Positions 60,781-64,000 of a DNA stretch of 64,000 bases are shown here, one piece after another. The notes beneath the pieces were generated by a model. It saw only the letters and a list, made by a program, of their open reading frames with translations. It had not been told where the DNA came from and ran no database searches. The stretch's first letter is position 1. Each line of letters starts with the position of its first letter. A program made the position numbers and the translations under genes. Origin of the DNA: Planctomycetota bacterium (GTDB taxonomy: Bacteria; Planctomycetota; UBA1135; GCA-002686595); contig JADHOC010000005.1 in assembly GCA_016779205.1 (NCBI GenBank), positions 62,001-126,000 on the forward strand. The letters run 5' to 3'.

Positions 60781-63237
60781 TCAGGCGCCCGCGCCGCCTG
60801 CGGCCCGCGCCCGAGCCGCCGCGGCCTCCTCCTCCGCGGGGTCCTCCTCTTCCTCTTCCTCATCATCCCCGTCCGCCTCCTCGGCAGCGGCCGCCGCGGC
60901 GGCTTCCGCCGCCTCCCGAGCGATGCGGGCCGCTTCGGGGTCCTGGATCGGACGGACATCGAGCACCCAGACCCCGCGCCCGTGGGTCCCGGCCACCAGC
61001 ATGTCGTCGCGGGGGTGGACCGCGAGGTCATGGACGAAGGTGTTGGGGAGCCCGGCGACGAGCGCGTCCCAGGTCGCCCCGCGATCGGAGGAGACGTAGA
61101 CGCCGAGGTCCGTGCCCACGTAGAGCACCTCTGGGTTCTTCGGGTCCTCGCGGACCACGTTGATCGGGCCGAGGGGGATTCCGCCGGCGATGCTGCGCCA
61201 GGTCTCCCCGTGGTCATGGGACATCCACAGGTAGGGCGTAAAGTCCTCGTTGCGCTTGCCGTTCTGCGCCGCAAAGACCACCCCCTCCGTGTGCCTCGAC
61301 GCCTCGACCCGGGAGAACGCGCGGTCCGGGGCAAACCGGTCACCGAGCTCCGTCCAGGTGGCGCCGCTGTCGCGGGTCAGGTGCAGCCGGCCGTCGTCCG
61401 TGCCGGCGTAGAGCACCCCGAAGCGGAGCGGTGACTCCGCGAGGGTCGTGATCGTCTGGAAGGGGATGTCCCCCTTGCGCTCGTCCCTGGCGAAGGAGAG
61501 GTCCGGGCTGATGGCCTCGAAGTTCTCCCCGCGGTCGAGGGAGCGGAAGACCCGGTTCATCCCGTGGTAGATGATCCGCGGGTTGTGGTGGGAGATCAGG
61601 AAGGGTGCCAGCCACTGGCCCCGCAGGTCCTCCTCGCCGTCCTCCACCGGCAACTCGAGGGTCACGCGCTCCCCGCTCTCCATGTGGGCGCGTCGGATCG
61701 ACCCGTAGAAGCCCTCGTGGTAGACCACGTTGTCGTCGGTGGGGTCGACCGCGTGGTAGCTGGCCTCCCCGCCCGGCGCCCTCTCGAAGTCCACCGCACG
61801 CACGCGGTCGCGCCCCCGCGCCAGGTCCACCTCGGCGCGGTAGGAGCCGTGGTCCTGAACGGAGCCGTACACCCGGAACGGCTCGGCCATGTCGAGACCC
61901 ACGTTGTAGAACTGCGCGAGCGGCAGGTTGTCGTAGAACGTCCGCCAGCGCTCGCCGCCGTCGTAGGAGATGACGACCCCGCCATCGTTCCCGTTCACGA
62001 GGTAGCGCGGGTTCCTCGGGTCGATCCACAGGGCGTGGTGGTCGCCGTGCATGCCACGAAGCCTGCGGAAGGTCTTGCCGCCGTCCTCGGAGACGTTGAG
62101 CGCGAGCCCCATGACGTACACCCGCTCGGCGTCCGTCGGGTCGACCCGGAGTTGACCGAACACCCACCCATAGGTGGCGGAGAGCCGCCGCATGGTCTCG
62201 CTGGACTCCGACACCCGGCGCCACGAGGCGCCGCGGTCGTCGGACCGGTAGACCTCGGCCCCCTTGATGGACGCCTTGCGCTTGCGGTTGTAGGAGTCGA
62301 CCTCGTCCTCGCCCACCTCGCCCAGCTCGTAGTTGTCCACGAAGGCGTAGACGGTCTCCGGCTGGGAGGCGCACAGGTCGATGCCGATCCGGCCGCGGAA
62401 GTGCGGCTCGGGGAGCCCCTCGTTGATGGCGCTCCAGCTGTCGCCGCCGTCATCGCTGCGCCAGATACCGCTCCCGGAGGTGGTCGGCGTGTTCCGCGGA
62501 TCGTTCCAGCGCTGCCGCGTGCGCTGCCAGGTCGAGGCGTAGATCGTGTCGGGGTCGGCGGGGTCGATCACGAGGTCGATGGCGCCGGACTCGTCGTCCA
62601 CGGAGAGGACCTGGATCCAGTTCTCGCCGCCGTCCCGGGTCCGGTACACGCCGCGCTCGGGGTTGGTGGTCCACTCGTTGCCTGAGGCGGCCACGTAGAC
62701 CGTGTCGGGGTCCTCCGGGTGCACGACGATGCGCGCGATCGTGTGGGTCTCCGCCAGGCCCCGGTGCTCCCAGGTCTCCCCGCCGTCCTGCGAGCGGTAG
62801 ACCCCGGCGCCGGCCATGGAGCTGCGGAAGATGTTCGCCTCCCCCGTGCCGACCCAGACGGTCTCCTGGTTCGAGGGGTCCAGGGTCACGTCGCCGATCG
62901 ACATGGTCGGCGCCTCGTCGAAGACACACTCCCAGGAGACGCCCTCGTTGACGGACCTCCAGACGCCGGACGAGGCGCCCGCGACGTAGAGGGTGTAGGA
63001 CTCGCCGCGCGGGCTCGTGACTGCCACGTCGGTGATCCGGCCGCTGATGTTCGTCGGCCCGGCGAACTGCCAGCGGAGGTCCCCGTGGGGCGTGCGCGAC
63101 ACGAGATCCTGGTGCTCGCCGTACAGGCGCATCCGCGTGTCAGCGTCGGTTCGGCCGGGGTCCTCTGCCTGGAGCGCCGCCGCGGACGGGGCGAGGAGGG
63201 AGGCGGACGCGGCGACGAGGAGCAGGGGATGACGCAT
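60781..63237 (-). CDS. Secreted BNR/sortilin (VPS10)-like beta-propeller protein
   Basis: 818 residues from ATG 63237, with a signal peptide (MRHPLLLVAASASLLAPSAAA). At least ten BNR/Asp-box-like repeats with S/DxDxGxTW forms such as YRSQDGGETW, YRTRDGGENW, WRSDDGGDSW and YRSDDRGASW, plus VWVGTGEAN and HGRGVWVLDV. Propellers of this type with a TYAxxSxxGV core occur as secreted glycosidase-like or VPS10-like proteins; no catalytic residues can be named, so the hydrolase label sometimes given is not safe. The C-terminus is a 50-residue Ala/Glu-rich acidic tail. It precedes the selenoprotein gene by 175 bp in the same direction. Confidence 0.85.
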   Translation of the reverse strand: MRHPLLLVAASASLLAPSAAALQAEDPGRTDADTRMRLYGEHQDLVSRTPHGDLRWQFAGPTNISGRITDVAVTSPRGESYTLYVAGASSGVWRSVNEGVSWECVFDEAPTMSIGDVTLDPSNQETVWVGTGEANIFRSSMAGAGVYRSQDGGETWEHRGLAETHTIARIVVHPEDPDTVYVAASGNEWTTNPERGVYRTRDGGENWIQVLSVDDESGAIDLVIDPADPDTIYASTWQRTRQRWNDPRNTPTTSGSGIWRSDDGGDSWSAINEGLPEPHFRGRIGIDLCASQPETVYAFVDNYELGEVGEDEVDSYNRKRKASIKGAEVYRSDDRGASWRRVSESSETMRRLSATYGWVFGQLRVDPTDAERVYVMGLALNVSEDGGKTFRRLRGMHGDHHALWIDPRNPRYLVNGNDGGVVISYDGGERWRTFYDNLPLAQFYNVGLDMAEPFRVYGSVQDHGSYRAEVDLARGRDRVRAVDFERAPGGEASYHAVDPTDDNVVYHEGFYGSIRRAHMESGERVTLELPVEDGEEDLRGQWLAPFLISHHNPRIIYHGMNRVFRSLDRGENFEAISPDLSFARDERKGDIPFQTITTLAESPLRFGVLYAGTDDGRLHLTRDSGATWTELGDRFAPDRAFSRVEASRHTEGVVFAAQNGKRNEDFTPYLWMSHDHGETWRSIAGGIPLGPINVVREDPKNPEVLYVGTDLGVYVSSDRGATWDALVAGLPNTFVHDLAVHPRDDMLVAGTHGRGVWVLDVRPIQDPEAARIAREAAEAAAAAAAEEADGDDEEEEEEDPAEEEAAAARARAAGGAGA

Positions 63238-63418
63238 GGGGCTGGGGCTGGAGAGGCGGAGGGACCGGAGGCTGAGGCCATCGTAGGCGCCACCCCGAGA
63301 ATCCGTGGACCCGGCCGCGCGCCAGCGCCTCCCCGTCTCATGAGCGGACGGCCCCCCCTGGCGGGCGCCGCTCCTACGGGGGAGGCTGTGCAACGGTGGG
63401 TGACTCGGGCGGGGTGCC

Positions 63419-63727
63419 CTAGCGGGCCAGGAACACCTCGATCGCCGTGGAGGTGGCGATGAGGAGGAGCAGAGCGCAGCCGGCGGCGTAGACCCAGAGC
63501 CCCGCCTGCAGCAGGCTCCGAAGGGCCGTCGGCCGCCGCGCGAGGCTCCGACCATGGACCTTGATCACGCGTATCACCACGCCGCCGTTCACCAGCAGCA
63601 GGAGCGCGACCAGCGGGGAGAGGGTCAGCTCGTGGGGTCGGTTGGCTCCGCTCAGGTCCTCGATGGCGACGGCCAGCCCGAGGACCACGAGGGCGAGGCT
63701 CGCCCCCAGCAGGGGGCCCAGCCCCAC
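63419..63727 (-). CDS. Small membrane protein, three helices
   Basis: About 102 residues if started at GTG 63727; the true start is uncertain, as no ATG or clear ribosome binding site lies close. Three hydrophobic helices: LLGASLALVVLGLAVAI, LSPLVALLLLVNGGVVIRVI and LLQAGLWVYAAGCALLLLIATS, with a basic loop (HGRSLARRPTALR). No family is recognised. It lies 46 bp after the stop of the PFL-family gene and is transcribed with it. Confidence 0.6.
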   Translation of the reverse strand: MGLGPLLGASLALVVLGLAVAIEDLSGANRPHELTLSPLVALLLLVNGGVVIRVIKVHGRSLARRPTALRSLLQAGLWVYAAGCALLLLIATSTAIEVFLAR

Positions 63728-63773
63728 CGACCGACCGGGGGGCGCGGCCTCCCCGTCCGTGCCGCCCGCTCCC

Positions 63774-64000
63774 TCAGTTCCGATAGCTCTGGATCGGCGC
63801 GGGGATCCGCCCGCCACGGGAGTGGAAGACGTCGCTCCCGAACTTCCCGGGGTCCTGCACGATGGCCGTGCCGAGCAGGCCGCCCCAGTCGTGCGTCTCA
63901 CCCGGGCCCTTGCCGGGGACGGGGATCGCGCGCACCGCGGTGGTCTTCTGGTTGACCATGCCGATGGCCATCTCGTCCGCGATGATCCCCGCCAGGGTCG
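63774..64000 (-). CDS. PFL/DUF711 (UPF0210) family protein, C-terminal part
   Basis: The gene enters from the right edge; the last 75 residues are seen. [40 protein letters not shown] and the end [13 protein letters not shown] match the conserved C-terminus of UPF0210/DUF711 proteins. These are cytoplasmic proteins related to the pyruvate formate-lyase fold, with unknown activity. The true start is outside the window. Confidence 0.85.
   Translation of the reverse strand, partial: TLAGIIADEMAIGMVNQKTTAVRAIPVPGKGPGETHDWGGLLGTAIVQDPGKFGSDVFHSRGGRIPAPIQSYRN

Overview
The window is very GC-rich (about 70%), densely coded DNA from a bacterial chromosome. The gene mix points to a free-living Planctomycetota member, perhaps a deep-branching marine group: a FliA/WhiG-type sigma factor, PhoH-YbeY, a secretin plus GspK pair, several Ig-like or repeat-rich lipoproteins, a MoxR-DUF58-BatA-VWA operon with a giant TPR protein, and a DUF1570-like peptidase. 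This placement is inference; no 16S rRNA or other strong marker is present. No rRNA, tRNA, CRISPR array, transposase or phage gene was seen, so this is core chromosome rather than an island.

Layout. 1-730: N-terminal part of a PafA-like phosphatase running off the left edge. 731-1688: a long non-coding stretch that holds a well-formed c-di-GMP-I (GEMM-I) riboswitch on the plus strand with its own promoter but no recognisable target gene. 1689-7545 (minus): sigma factor, then the tightly overlapping operon purA-uppS-cdsA-phoH-ybeY. 7683-12978 (minus): a small secreted protein, a lipoprotein secretin, a GspK pseudopilin and an orphan HyuB. 13270-16056 (minus): rpsO and pnp with a strong terminator. 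16443-20353 (minus): two lipoproteins. 20669-26425 (plus): tandem TPR paralogues, an NHYDTDG-motif protein and a metallo-beta-lactamase-fold hydrolase. 26413-35242: SpoU methyltransferase, MFS transporter, secreted protein, DUF2071, Uup-type ABC-F protein and a calcium-motif repeat lipoprotein. 35283-41401 (minus): a predicted selenoprotein redoxin, a thioredoxin-like/HEAT protein, DUF72, a DUF1570-like peptidase and a thermonuclease. 41504-60605 (minus): a 19-kb near-continuous block with a second predicted selenoprotein, an aspartyl-protease-like protein, membrane protein, MoxR, DUF58, BatA-like, VWA, a 2236-residue TPR protein and ThuA-like. 60781-64000 (minus): BNR/sortilin-like propeller protein, a small membrane protein and the C-terminus of a PFL/DUF711 protein.

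The main discoveries are three. (1) Two genes contain an in-frame UGA followed at the right distance by a bacterial SECIS-like hairpin: an AhpC-TSA_2 redoxin with a U-x-x-C motif (35283-35822) and a secreted protein with a Cys-Sec pair near its C-terminus (59451-60605). Ordinary gene calling splits the first and truncates the second. (2) A promoter-linked c-di-GMP riboswitch faces 650 nt of apparently non-coding DNA and then the 3' end of a sigma factor gene. (3) A translationally coupled MoxR/BatA-type operon ends in a giant TPR protein and a ThuA-like protein.
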